Positions 1 to 5,701 are shown, counted from the stretch's first letter. The stretch is DNA of 11,079 nt from Deltaproteobacteria bacterium (GCA_019313765.1 JAFDAP010000022.1:1-11079), one strand, 5' to 3'. Notes: a model not told the origin generated them from the sequence alone. Translations and numbers: made by a program.

Positions 1-261
1 CAGGATATCCTTTTTGAACGCTTTGACAGCCGGACCTTGGTGTTCGATTTGAATAAGAATCTGCCCTATGACCTGAACGAGATTGCCTCTTACATATTTA
101 TGAATACGGACGGCAAGACGGATCAGAAAGCCATTGCCGAAAAAATTTGCGAGGAATACAACGTGGAATTTTATCAGGCCTTTCACGACATTAAGGTCCT
201 TCACGAAGATCTCCATCAGAAAGGGCTAATTGAACCGGTGGGAGAATGTTCGTGCGCCTGA
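1..261 (+). CDS. PqqD-like peptide-binding protein (5' end outside window)
   Basis: The frame is open from base 1 and ends at TGA 259-261, so the true start lies upstream; the TTG at 37 is only an internal codon. The 86 visible residues have the PqqD/RRE pattern: a first beta-hairpin region (FERFDSRTLVFDLN), a 'DLNEIASYIFMNTDGKTD' segment equivalent to the usual 'lN..a..i..l.dG.~t' core, then two helices ending in GLIEPVG. PqqD-family domains bind leader peptides of RiPP precursors and present them to the modifying enzyme. The tail ends in ECSCA, an unusual Cys pair. It overlaps the next gene by 16 bp and heads a maturation operon with a radical SAM/SPASM enzyme, which supports this role. It resembles the PqqD-like members of the SynChlorMet-type (Scm) cassettes, but I cannot assign which one. 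Confidence 0.8.
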   Translation, partial: QDILFERFDSRTLVFDLNKNLPYDLNEIASYIFMNTDGKTDQKAIAEKICEEYNVEFYQAFHDIKVLHEDLHQKGLIEPVGECSCA

Positions 262-536
262 AAGGAAAAATCTTTATACTTAACCCGGACATTGTTTTCA
301 GGGAAGAAGAGGAAGGCGCATTTCTCTTTAATCCTGAAACCGAGGTGCTCCACGCTATTAATCTGGTAGGATCTTCCATATGCAGGCTTCTCGATGGCAA
401 AATCGATCTGGATAACATCTACGAGGCCCTTTTAGAAAAATATGACGTTGACGTGGAGCCCGATCAATTAAAAAAGGATATGCAGCGTTTTCTTGACAGA
501 CTGGTGGCCCTGAACCTTATTACTGAAAAGGAATAG
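246..536 (+). CDS. Second PqqD-like peptide-binding protein
   Basis: This 96-residue protein is close to the usual size of a free-standing PqqD/RRE domain. It reads as beta strands (KIFILNPDIVFREEEEGAFLFNPETEVLHAIN), then 'LVGSSICRLLDGKIDLDNIYEALLEKYDV', then a helix ending 'DRLVALNLIT', the standard PqqD order. No membrane segment or signal peptide is visible. ATG 246 lies within the end of the preceding gene, with a GGGAG stretch just before it, so translation is probably coupled; a GTG two codons later is a possible alternative. The stop is one base before the radical SAM gene. By family knowledge it should bind the precursor leader or the maturase. Having two such proteins in tandem suggests a heteromeric or two-step recognition arrangement, which is inference. 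Confidence 0.85.
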   Translation: MFVRLKGKIFILNPDIVFREEEEGAFLFNPETEVLHAINLVGSSICRLLDGKIDLDNIYEALLEKYDVDVEPDQLKKDMQRFLDRLVALNLITEKE

Positions 537-537
537 A

Positions 538-1677
538 ATGGATCAGCTTATGTCTACGTCATTTGAAGACATAAATGTAGAACAAAAACCATACCTTCTG
601 GGTGCGATCTATTTGAACATCACGGATCGGTGTAATCTGAAATGCCGGCATTGCTGGTTGTCCCCTGATACAATCCCTGCGGCAAAGCAGGGGGTAGACA
701 GGCGCACGGGATACATAGCGGGATTATCCGTATCCGTTATGAGAGACGTAATCAACCAGGCCAGACCTCTTGGACTTCACACCATAAAAATCACCGGAGG
801 GGAGCCCTTTTTGAGAAGCGATGTCCTGGATTTTGTCTCTCTTTTTCACGAGCAAGAACTAATTGTGGATATTGAGACCAACGGAACGCTGATAGACGAA
901 TTCACTGGCGAAAAACTGAAGCAATATCAGGTAAGGACGATAAGCGTGAGTCTTGATAGTGCAGATCACGAAAAACATGATCGTTTCCGTGGTATGGACG
1001 GGGCCTTTGCCATGGCAACCAGGGGTGTTAAGCATCTTCAACAACAAAACCTGAACACACAGATTATCATGTCTCTTCACAGGGGAAATGTTGAGGAGAT
1101 AGATGACATTGCTTTGCTTGCTGTGGACCTTGGAGTGCAGTCCTTTAAGATCAACCCCATAATGCCCATAGGTCGCGGATACAAGATGAGACAGGAGGAC
1201 CTCACGCTTTCGGTTGAAGAATTGATAGAGTTGTCTCGCAATATCAGGGAGCGCCTTCAGCCAAAAATAGGGATCCCGATCTATTATTGCCTTCCTATAG
1301 CATTTGAGCCTTTTACTAAGATTGTGGAAGAAAGCCAGGCCAAATGTCCTGTTCTGAACATTTTAGGTATTGTTGAGAACGGGGATATATCCTTTTGCGG
1401 GATTGAAAATGTTGAAAAGGATCTGGTTATGGGCAATATAAACAGGGATCGATTGGACACTATCTGGATGAATCACCCCCTTCTGAAAACCATGAGAGAA
1501 TCCGTGCCATGGCAATTGGAGGGCATCTGCGGCAAATGCTTTTTTAAGAAGATATGTCTCGGGACCTGTCGTGCCTGTGCATATCATCTGGAAAAGAGCC
1601 TGACTGCGCCTTACTGGTTTTGCCAGGAGGCTTTTGATAAGGGGCTGTTCCCTGAGACAAGATATCTTCACCAATAA
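538..1677 (+). CDS. Radical SAM/SPASM peptide maturase
   Basis: This 379-residue enzyme has the radical SAM motif C32-x3-C36-x2-C39 (CNLKCRHC) that ligates the SAM-cleaving [4Fe-4S] cluster, and the GGEP motif at 87-90 for SAM binding. The C-terminal part is a full SPASM domain: C270, then G282-x4-C287, then C331-x2-C334-x5-C340-x3-C344, then C362. This matches the family pattern for two auxiliary [4Fe-4S] clusters; C347 is an extra cysteine. SPASM enzymes install thioether, C-C or related crosslinks, or epimerise residues, in peptides. An insert of about 45 residues between C39 and GGEP is longer than in minimal members. The gene starts one base after the second PqqD gene and stops two bases before the kinase-like gene. 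It resembles the SynChlorMet-cassette maturases; the subgroup is uncertain. The probable substrate is the Cys-rich peptide encoded at 2707. The exact chemistry cannot be read from sequence. Confidence 0.95.
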   Translation: MDQLMSTSFEDINVEQKPYLLGAIYLNITDRCNLKCRHCWLSPDTIPAAKQGVDRRTGYIAGLSVSVMRDVINQARPLGLHTIKITGGEPFLRSDVLDFVSLFHEQELIVDIETNGTLIDEFTGEKLKQYQVRTISVSLDSADHEKHDRFRGMDGAFAMATRGVKHLQQQNLNTQIIMSLHRGNVEEIDDIALLAVDLGVQSFKINPIMPIGRGYKMRQEDLTLSVEELIELSRNIRERLQPKIGIPIYYCLPIAFEPFTKIVEESQAKCPVLNILGIVENGDISFCGIENVEKDLVMGNINRDRLDTIWMNHPLLKTMRESVPWQLEGICGKCFFKKICLGTCRACAYHLEKSLTAPYWFCQEAFDKGLFPETRYLHQ

Positions 1678-1679
1678 CT

Positions 1680-2672
1680 ATGATGAGACTAAACATTTCA
1701 AATCTTATTATCCACATGGATCTGTCAGGGCTCAAGCCGAAGCTTTGTCAGGAACTTGCTGAAATGTTTTCGCCCTTTATCAGCAATAACAGATACAGCC
1801 CACACGAAACACTGGATGTAGTGCCTTTGAAGACCCGTATAGGAAAACACCCCCATCCTGATTTAGTGGAATTTGTCAGGCAAAGCCTGAAAGTCCCATT
1901 ATCTAAATTTCCGTTCACATCTGACCTGAAAAAGGAGACAGGCAAAACCCTAAAGAGAACGAAACGTTTCCTTGGCCATGCTGAACTTAAAGACCTTCTG
2001 AACGGCTCAAAATGCCCTGAGGAGATTGTGTTCTATCCTTTTAAGATGAGTTGTCTAATCCAAAAAAAGTCTTCGGCAAAATCCACCCTGTTTCTCAAGG
2101 CCGGATGCCGAACGAGGACAAAGTTGGCATCAATTTATGGGGCAGCCTATTTTACCGCTTGCACGGCCCTGCCTCTGCTTGCCGGGATCATGCTGCATGG
2201 TGTAGGTATCAAAAGAAAGGGAGCAGGCTGTCTGTTTTTAGGACTTTCAGGGGATGGAAAGACGACCTTGGCAGGACTCTCTGAGCCTGAACGGGTGATT
2301 TCTGATGATGCGGTTATTGTAGAGAAAAAAGGGTCGAGTTATTTTCTGATTCCTACCCCTTTTGATCAGCTATCATTTTCCGATCAAGATATAAGGAAAT
2401 CTCCGTCAGGCAGGACAAAACTATCTATAGGTTTCTTTTTAGAAAAGGATACCGGGGTCTATCTGGAAAAGGTATCGCCTGTTGATTCCTGCTCTTTTAT
2501 ACTGAAAAACCATATTCATTTTTTTCGGTATTTTTCACCTGAAATAGTTGAAAGAGCTTTTTATTTGGTAACGGACCTGTGCCGACAGATCCCTTTTTAC
2601 AGGCTCCATTTTAAAAAGGACCCATCCTTCTGGCCTTTGATAGAGGAGGAACTCTCAAAGATTCAAGAATGA
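1680..2672 (+). CDS. HPr kinase/phosphorylase-like P-loop protein
   Basis: This 330-residue protein has an HprK-type ATP-binding core in its second half. There is a P-loop GLSGDGKTT at 188-196, preceded by 'GIMLHGVGIKRKGAGCLFL', and a VISDDAVIV segment at 206-214 equivalent to the HprK 'DD' motif that supplies the catalytic acid/base. The first ~150 residues are not recognisable and lack membrane segments. True HprK phosphorylates Ser of HPr in sugar regulation. Relatives in RiPP loci have another role: lasso-peptide tailoring kinases such as that of paeninodin phosphorylate Ser on the precursor. The position between the maturase and the precursor gene argues for the RiPP role, and it may correspond to the ScmC-type protein of SynChlorMet cassettes (from memory). 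It may start at ATG 1680 or the next ATG at 1683. The substrate is inferred, not shown; the many Ser of the precursor core are candidates. Confidence 0.8.
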   Translation: MMRLNISNLIIHMDLSGLKPKLCQELAEMFSPFISNNRYSPHETLDVVPLKTRIGKHPHPDLVEFVRQSLKVPLSKFPFTSDLKKETGKTLKRTKRFLGHAELKDLLNGSKCPEEIVFYPFKMSCLIQKKSSAKSTLFLKAGCRTRTKLASIYGAAYFTACTALPLLAGIMLHGVGIKRKGAGCLFLGLSGDGKTTLAGLSEPERVISDDAVIVEKKGSSYFLIPTPFDQLSFSDQDIRKSPSGRTKLSIGFFLEKDTGVYLEKVSPVDSCSFILKNHIHFFRYFSPEIVERAFYLVTDLCRQIPFYRLHFKKDPSFWPLIEEELSKIQE

Positions 2673-2693
2673 AGGCAAAAAATTTCTTATTAC

Positions 2694-2701
2694 AGGGAGG
2701 T
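2694..2701 (+). promoter_or_regulatory. Consensus Shine-Dalgarno of the precursor peptide gene
   Basis: AGGGAGGT contains a perfect GGAGGT anti-16S core at 2696-2701, five bases before ATG 2707. The maturation genes upstream instead depend on overlaps and weak purine runs. This site fixes the precursor start and suggests the peptide is translated at a higher rate than its enzymes. Confidence 0.85.
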
Positions 2702-2706
2702 CGATC

Positions 2707-2955
2707 ATGGATGCGGGAAAAGAGCATAAGAAACGCCCATACGAACCACCAAAAATTTATGAACTGGAAGTGGACCTGACCCAGGCCATGGGACAGACCC
2801 AGTGCTCTGCCGGACGGGGAGCCTCAGGTGCATGCAGTCGGGGCAATCTGCCTGTAGGCAGCGGCTGTGGAGTAGGTGGTTCAGCAAGTGTGTTGTGCGG
2901 AAACGGCCAGCGGCCTGGAGCGACATGCAGTCGGGGAGCTAATCCAGGCATGTGA
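2707..2955 (+). CDS. Cys/Gly-rich RiPP precursor peptide
   Basis: This 82-residue peptide has two distinct halves. Residues 1-31 are a charged leader containing Y12-E-P-P15-K-I17, spaced like the YxxPx[L/I] motif that PqqD-type proteins bind in lasso leaders. Residues 32-82 are Gly/Ser/Ala-rich with Cys at 33, 43, 54, 64 and 74, each opening a unit C-[S/G]-x-G. There is no acidic or hydrophobic core and no signal peptide. It starts 34 bp after the kinase-like gene with a perfect Shine-Dalgarno and ends with in-frame tandem stops (TGA TAA). Position, size, leader/core split and Cys pattern make it the likely substrate of the neighbouring radical SAM/SPASM enzyme. Whether the product is a sactipeptide/ranthipeptide-like thioether peptide or something else is unknown. 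A possible leader end is near A27-M28-G29, but the cleavage site is a guess. I do not recognise a named precursor family. Confidence 0.85.
   Translation: MDAGKEHKKRPYEPPKIYELEVDLTQAMGQTQCSAGRGASGACSRGNLPVGSGCGVGGSASVLCGNGQRPGATCSRGANPGM
2803..2952 (+). repeat. Five near-decameric C-[S/G]-x-G repeats in the precursor core
   Basis: The codons for residues 33-82 form five successive units beginning CSAG, CSRG, CGVG, CGNG and CSRG, of lengths 10, 11, 10, 10 and 9 residues. At DNA level, units 2 and 5 share a perfect 13-bp direct repeat, CATGCAGTCGGGG, at 2831-2843 and 2924-2936. These copies are 93 bp (31 codons) apart and in the same frame. This suggests the core grew by duplication of a short unit. 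Confidence 0.8.
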
Positions 2956-3059
2956 TAAATAGATTTTACGGGAATTTTTTCTTTTAGGTCCCGCCTGTAG
3001 GGGTATGCTTTATAAAATCGCAGAACGGTCTTATATTTGATTGCCGAATAGTTTCGCAA

Positions 3060-3506
3060 ATGTATGCTATCTCAAATAACAAAAGTTATGAAAGACTCAT
3101 CCAGTTTCATTTCCAGGGCTTCAGCATGTATCCCTTTCTCAGACCTGGGGACCGGCTCATCATAAAAAGGGAACCCTATGGCCCGGCTAAACTTGGGGAT
3201 ATAGTGCTCTTTGAGGATAAGCAATCATCTCCGCTATGGGAACTGACAGCTCACAGGATTGTCCGGATAATCTCACACAACAAGTTTATTACAAAGGGCG
3301 ATAATTTGCTCAAGCATGACTCAGGGATTAGGTCTTCTCGTGAGATTGTGGGGCAGGCCGTCATGCTTGTCCGGAAAAACCGTTTGATGCCTTTAACCAA
3401 GGGGCTGTATGGATGGGTAGGAAGATTAATGGCCCGCTATTCCAGAAGAAACATAACTCCGGGCATCATTATGTCACGAGTGAAACAGTTAGCAGGGCTC
3501 ACTTAA
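3060..3506 (+). CDS. S26-type (Sec11/SipW-like) serine peptidase, soluble
   Basis: This 148-residue protein carries the signal-peptidase boxes in order. These are GFSMYPFLRPGD (20-31) with nucleophile Ser22, GDIVLFE (46-52), AHRIVRI (64-70), and FITKGDN (76-82) followed by HDSG (86-89). At the general-base position it has His65, as in archaeal/ER Sec11 and Bacillus SipW, instead of the Lys of ordinary bacterial LepB. No N- or C-terminal hydrophobic anchor is visible, whereas signal peptidases are normally membrane-tethered, so it is probably cytosolic. ATG 3060 is the only usable start in the frame, which opens after a stop at 2985, and it lacks a clear Shine-Dalgarno. It follows the precursor by 104 bp and overlaps the next start (TAATG). 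The likely role, by inference, is removal of the precursor leader. The alternative is a relic regulator-type S24 peptidase, but no DNA-binding domain is present. Confidence 0.85.
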   Translation: MYAISNNKSYERLIQFHFQGFSMYPFLRPGDRLIIKREPYGPAKLGDIVLFEDKQSSPLWELTAHRIVRIISHNKFITKGDNLLKHDSGIRSSREIVGQAVMLVRKNRLMPLTKGLYGWVGRLMARYSRRNITPGIIMSRVKQLAGLT

Positions 3507-4636
3507 TGAGCACCATTGAACAACAAGTATTGGCTTTATCAGCCGAATTGAATCCGGATTCCCGCAAACAGCAACGGCTCAGGGACCTTACGTCCCATGA
3601 TCTGGATACGGAACATCTGATCACCATGGCCGTAAAAGAGGGCCTGGTCTGTCTGCTCTATAAGAACCTGAAGCAATCAGGGGGCCTAAATCCCTTTTCT
3701 AAAGACCAGAGAAAACGGATTGAATTACTTTATCACCAAACCGCAGGTTTCAATCTCAGGCTCATTTACGATCTAAGAGAAGTCCTTCGCCGGCTCAATC
3801 AAAATAAAATACAGGTCGTTCTTCTTCAAGGGATTGTCCTGCTTCAGAAAGTCTATAAAGATGTTGGTCTGAGGCCCATGACGGACATTGATCTCTGGGT
3901 ATTGGAAAGGAATTATCCCCGTCTGACAGATATCCTGGTGAGTTCCGGCTACCGGAAAGATCGCCTTTATCCCAATACCTATAGAAAGGGCGCAACCACC
4001 CTCGATCTTCACACCCACATTTTAGGAGGAGAGCGCATTAAAGCCCGCTCAATGCTTTTTACAAAAAGCCAGGACCACATATACGCGGATACACGGGTTA
4101 TAAACTTTGAAGGCCATCAAGCCCTTTGCCTGAGCCCGTATGACCAGGTTTTATACTTAGGTCTTCATGCACTGAAGCATAATATAAACAGGCTGATGTG
4201 GCTGGTGGACATCAAGGGTCTGCTCTCCAACTGGAACAGATCTGACTGGAAAGCACTCATGGATCGGGCCAAAGAAATGGGTCAGGAAAAATCTCTTTCC
4301 TGTATCTTTTTTCTTCTCCGTCACCTTCTGGATTTTTATCCCCCCGAGGAGGTCCGGCAATTTTTGGAGAGGGACAGACTCGGTTTTCTGACAAAAAGGC
4401 TTTTAGAACAAAGGATAAAGAAGGATCTCCTTCCTGTCTGGGCACCCTTTTTTCTCTTTTCCCCTGGAAAAATAGGGCTTGGGAGCCTTACTTTCATTTT
4501 TGAAACCCTGTTTCCAAGGAAGGAGGTCCTGAGACAGGTATTTGCGGACTTTCCGGACCTAAAGGTATGGCAGCTTTACTGGATGAGGCTCGTGCAGCTT
4601 TTGGTAACGGCCAAAATGTCTCTTAAAAAATCTTGA
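3506..4636 (+). CDS. Uncharacterised nucleotidyltransferase-family protein (NTP_transf_5-like)
   Basis: This 376-residue protein has a nucleotidyltransferase-fold core around residues 103-140: VVLLQGIVLLQ, then R123-P-M-T-D127-I-D129-L. The DxD pair (D127, D129) is the expected metal-binding site, and the 'Y.d.g.RpmtDiDlwV' signature is that of the PF14907-like family often found in RiPP and polysaccharide loci. The usual LKG before this site reads LQG (107-109) here. The remaining ~230 residues are mainly helical, with no signal peptide. Start ATG 3506 overlaps the peptidase stop (TAATG), indicating coupled translation; the frame extends upstream to an ATG at 3413, but that part lies within the peptidase gene. 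A homologous protein accompanies the HprK-like kinase in some lasso clusters such as paeninodin. It could transfer a nucleotide or modify the kinase-derived phosphate on the peptide, which is inference. It is the last gene of the locus. Confidence 0.8.
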   Translation: MSTIEQQVLALSAELNPDSRKQQRLRDLTSHDLDTEHLITMAVKEGLVCLLYKNLKQSGGLNPFSKDQRKRIELLYHQTAGFNLRLIYDLREVLRRLNQNKIQVVLLQGIVLLQKVYKDVGLRPMTDIDLWVLERNYPRLTDILVSSGYRKDRLYPNTYRKGATTLDLHTHILGGERIKARSMLFTKSQDHIYADTRVINFEGHQALCLSPYDQVLYLGLHALKHNINRLMWLVDIKGLLSNWNRSDWKALMDRAKEMGQEKSLSCIFFLLRHLLDFYPPEEVRQFLERDRLGFLTKRLLEQRIKKDLLPVWAPFFLFSPGKIGLGSLTFIFETLFPRKEVLRQVFADFPDLKVWQLYWMRLVQLLVTAKMSLKKS

Positions 4637-4892
4637 TTCCTGCTATCACGCATAGTGATTCACTTCCCACACTTCAGCCCTTCCTACCGGCTATCACCAG
4701 AACGGCACAGATAATTAAGACGAGCACTTACGGTGATTACAAAACTAATGTTGTTATCCACTCGTGATAGTAGCCCTTCAGGATGTTTTTCCAGACCAGC
4801 CGAATCCTGCTAACCATTATCATTATTTGCTGACTTACATTTAAATTTACAGTATAAGTTCACTTGTAAGTTTCAAGGCAGAGGGAACTCGT

Positions 4893-4918
4893 GTGTGGGA
4901 GTGGCTTTTAGCCACGAT
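4893..4918 (-). repeat. REP-like palindromic element
   Basis: GTGGCT (4901-4906) and AGCCAC (4910-4915) form a perfect 6-bp stem with a TTT loop. The stem is preceded by GTGTGGGA and followed by GAT. On the minus strand this reads ATCGTGGCT..AGCCACTCCCAC, closely matching the general layout of REP elements in proteobacteria (ATCGCGGCT..AGCCGCTCCTAC type) mobilised by RAYT transposases. Only one clear copy is present here, and family assignment needs other copies in the genome. Confidence 0.6.
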
Positions 4919-4928
4919 TTCGCGGCTG

Positions 4929-4964
4929 GCCTCCGGCCCCGCTTCCAGCCCCGCCTCCGGCTCG
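4929..4964 (+). repeat. Three tandem 12-bp GC-rich units
   Basis: The units are GCCTCCGGCCCC (4929-4940), GCTTCCAGCCCC (4941-4952) and GCCTCCGGCTCG (4953-4964), a period of exactly 12 bp. Unit 1 differs from unit 2 at two positions and from unit 3 at two. Units 1 and 3 contain GCC-TCC-GGC, a mini-palindrome. It sits 11 bp after the REP-like hairpin and forms a sharp GC island in AT-rich surroundings. Confidence 0.7.
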
Positions 4965-5127
4965 GAGAGAAAATGGCATAGTGTTTTATTGGCGAAACGC
5001 CTTTGACATGGAAGTTAAATATATTTGTAAAAATTCCGAGACGTATTAATTAACCAAATTTGGGGGGTTCAGTCAATTCAAATATTTTATTACCTTGAAC
5101 CCTGAACCTGTACAAATGGAAAGATGG

Positions 5128-5156
5128 TTGACAAATAAAATCGTATAATTAAGAAT
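5128..5156 (+). promoter_or_regulatory. Sigma-70-type promoter for the DUF151 gene
   Basis: A perfect -35 TTGACA (5128-5133) is followed after 17 bp by AAGAAT (5151-5156), matching four of six bases of the -10 consensus. Transcription would begin near 5163, giving a leader of about 40 bases with the Shine-Dalgarno at 5191-5197. A perfect TATAAT at 5144-5149 is only 10 bp from this -35, so it could serve only with a different -35. Confidence 0.5.
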
Positions 5157-5203
5157 GATAAAAAGCGTAACAGCGTGATATTAAAAACCCGGGGGAGAAA
5201 ATT

Positions 5204-5701
5204 ATGTATAAACCGATGGCCATATCCAGCTTGACTTTAGATCCTGTGACAAACAGCCCTATTGTCATTCTCAAGGAAATTGACGGTGATCAGACACTCC
5301 CCATCTGGATTGGGTTGCTGGAGGCTACGGCCATTGCCAGTGAAATGGAGGGCATAAAGTTTTCAAGGCCAATGACCCACGACCTGTTGAAAAATATGAT
5401 GGATATGGTCAACATCAAAGTGATCAAAATCGAAGTCTGTGATCTAAAAAACAACACCTATTACGCCCTCATCCATTTCAAATATGGTGAAGAGGTAATG
5501 TCCATAGACGCCAGGCCGAGTGATGCCCTTGCCCTTTCCCTCAGAGCGAAGGTCCCTATCTTTGTGGCAGAAGAGGTGATCTTGCACTCCAGCCAGATAG
5601 ATCTCAAACCCGAACCTGAGGATAAATCAGAAAAAGGAAAGAAATGGCAGGAGATATTGGAACGCCTGAATCCTGAAGATTTTGGGAAATACAAGATGTA
5701 A
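5204..5701 (+). CDS. DUF151/bifunctional nuclease-family protein
   Basis: This 165-residue protein shows the DUF151 (BFN) signature through residues 1-125: VILKE (21-25), LPIWIG (32-37) with E40, RPMTHDLL (55-62), YYALIHF (86-92), DARPSDALAL (102-111) and PIFV (118-121). The residues after ~130 are a charged tail. Plant members of the family were described as bifunctional nucleases acting on RNA and DNA; the bacterial role is not settled. No signal peptide or membrane segment is visible. The start is fixed by GGGGGAG at 5191-5197, six bases before ATG. The gene has its own promoter and a strong hairpin after it, so it is probably a single-gene unit not tied to either flanking operon. Confidence 0.93.
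   Translation: MYKPMAISSLTLDPVTNSPIVILKEIDGDQTLPIWIGLLEATAIASEMEGIKFSRPMTHDLLKNMMDMVNIKVIKIEVCDLKNNTYYALIHFKYGEEVMSIDARPSDALALSLRAKVPIFVAEEVILHSSQIDLKPEPEDKSEKGKKWQEILERLNPEDFGKYKM

Larger units (their letters stand above)
4637..5203. other. 567-bp intergenic region with REP-like and tandem repeats
   Basis: I see no credible gene here. The stretch is AT-rich except for a GC-rich island at 4920-4966. It contains three CTATCAC heptamers (4643-4649 and 4691-4697 forward, 4764-4770 reversed) and an inverted pair ACTTACA/TGTAAGT at 4833-4839 and 4865-4871. It also holds a REP-like hairpin, a tandem 12-bp repeat, a small GGCG-AAA-CGCC hairpin (4991-5001), an inverted pair GGGTTCA/TGAACCC (5065-5071, 5096-5102), and the promoter of the next gene. 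No clear rho-independent terminator follows the nucleotidyltransferase gene. Confidence 0.7.

Noticed and set aside
2953..2958. TGA as recoded (selenocysteine) codon extending the precursor
   Set aside because: It is immediately followed by in-frame TAA, and no SECIS-like structure is evident.
2969..2993. Terminator or attenuator hairpin after the precursor gene (CGGGA...TCCCG)
   Set aside because: The stem is only 5 bp with a 15-base loop, and no T-run follows; too weak to call.
3413..3505. Upstream start (ATG 3413) for the nucleotidyltransferase
   Set aside because: The extra 31 residues lie wholly within the peptidase gene in another frame and do not resemble a domain; the TAATG junction at 3504-3508 is a typical coupled start.
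1..4636. Lasso peptide cluster
   Set aside because: PqqD-like, kinase and nucleotidyltransferase proteins and the YxxP motif fit, but there is no asparagine-synthetase-like cyclase or transglutaminase-like B2 in the locus; a radical SAM/SPASM enzyme and a five-Cys core are present instead.
4929..4964. CRISPR array
   Set aside because: The units are only 12 bp, directly adjacent with no spacers, and no cas genes are present.
4991..5001. Hairpin GGCG-AAA-CGCC as terminator
   Set aside because: A 4-bp stem with a broken T-run, 355 bp after the nearest stop codon.
5128..5149. TTGACA plus TATAAT as one promoter
   Set aside because: The spacer is only 10 bp, too short for sigma-70; the AAGAAT at 17 bp was used instead.
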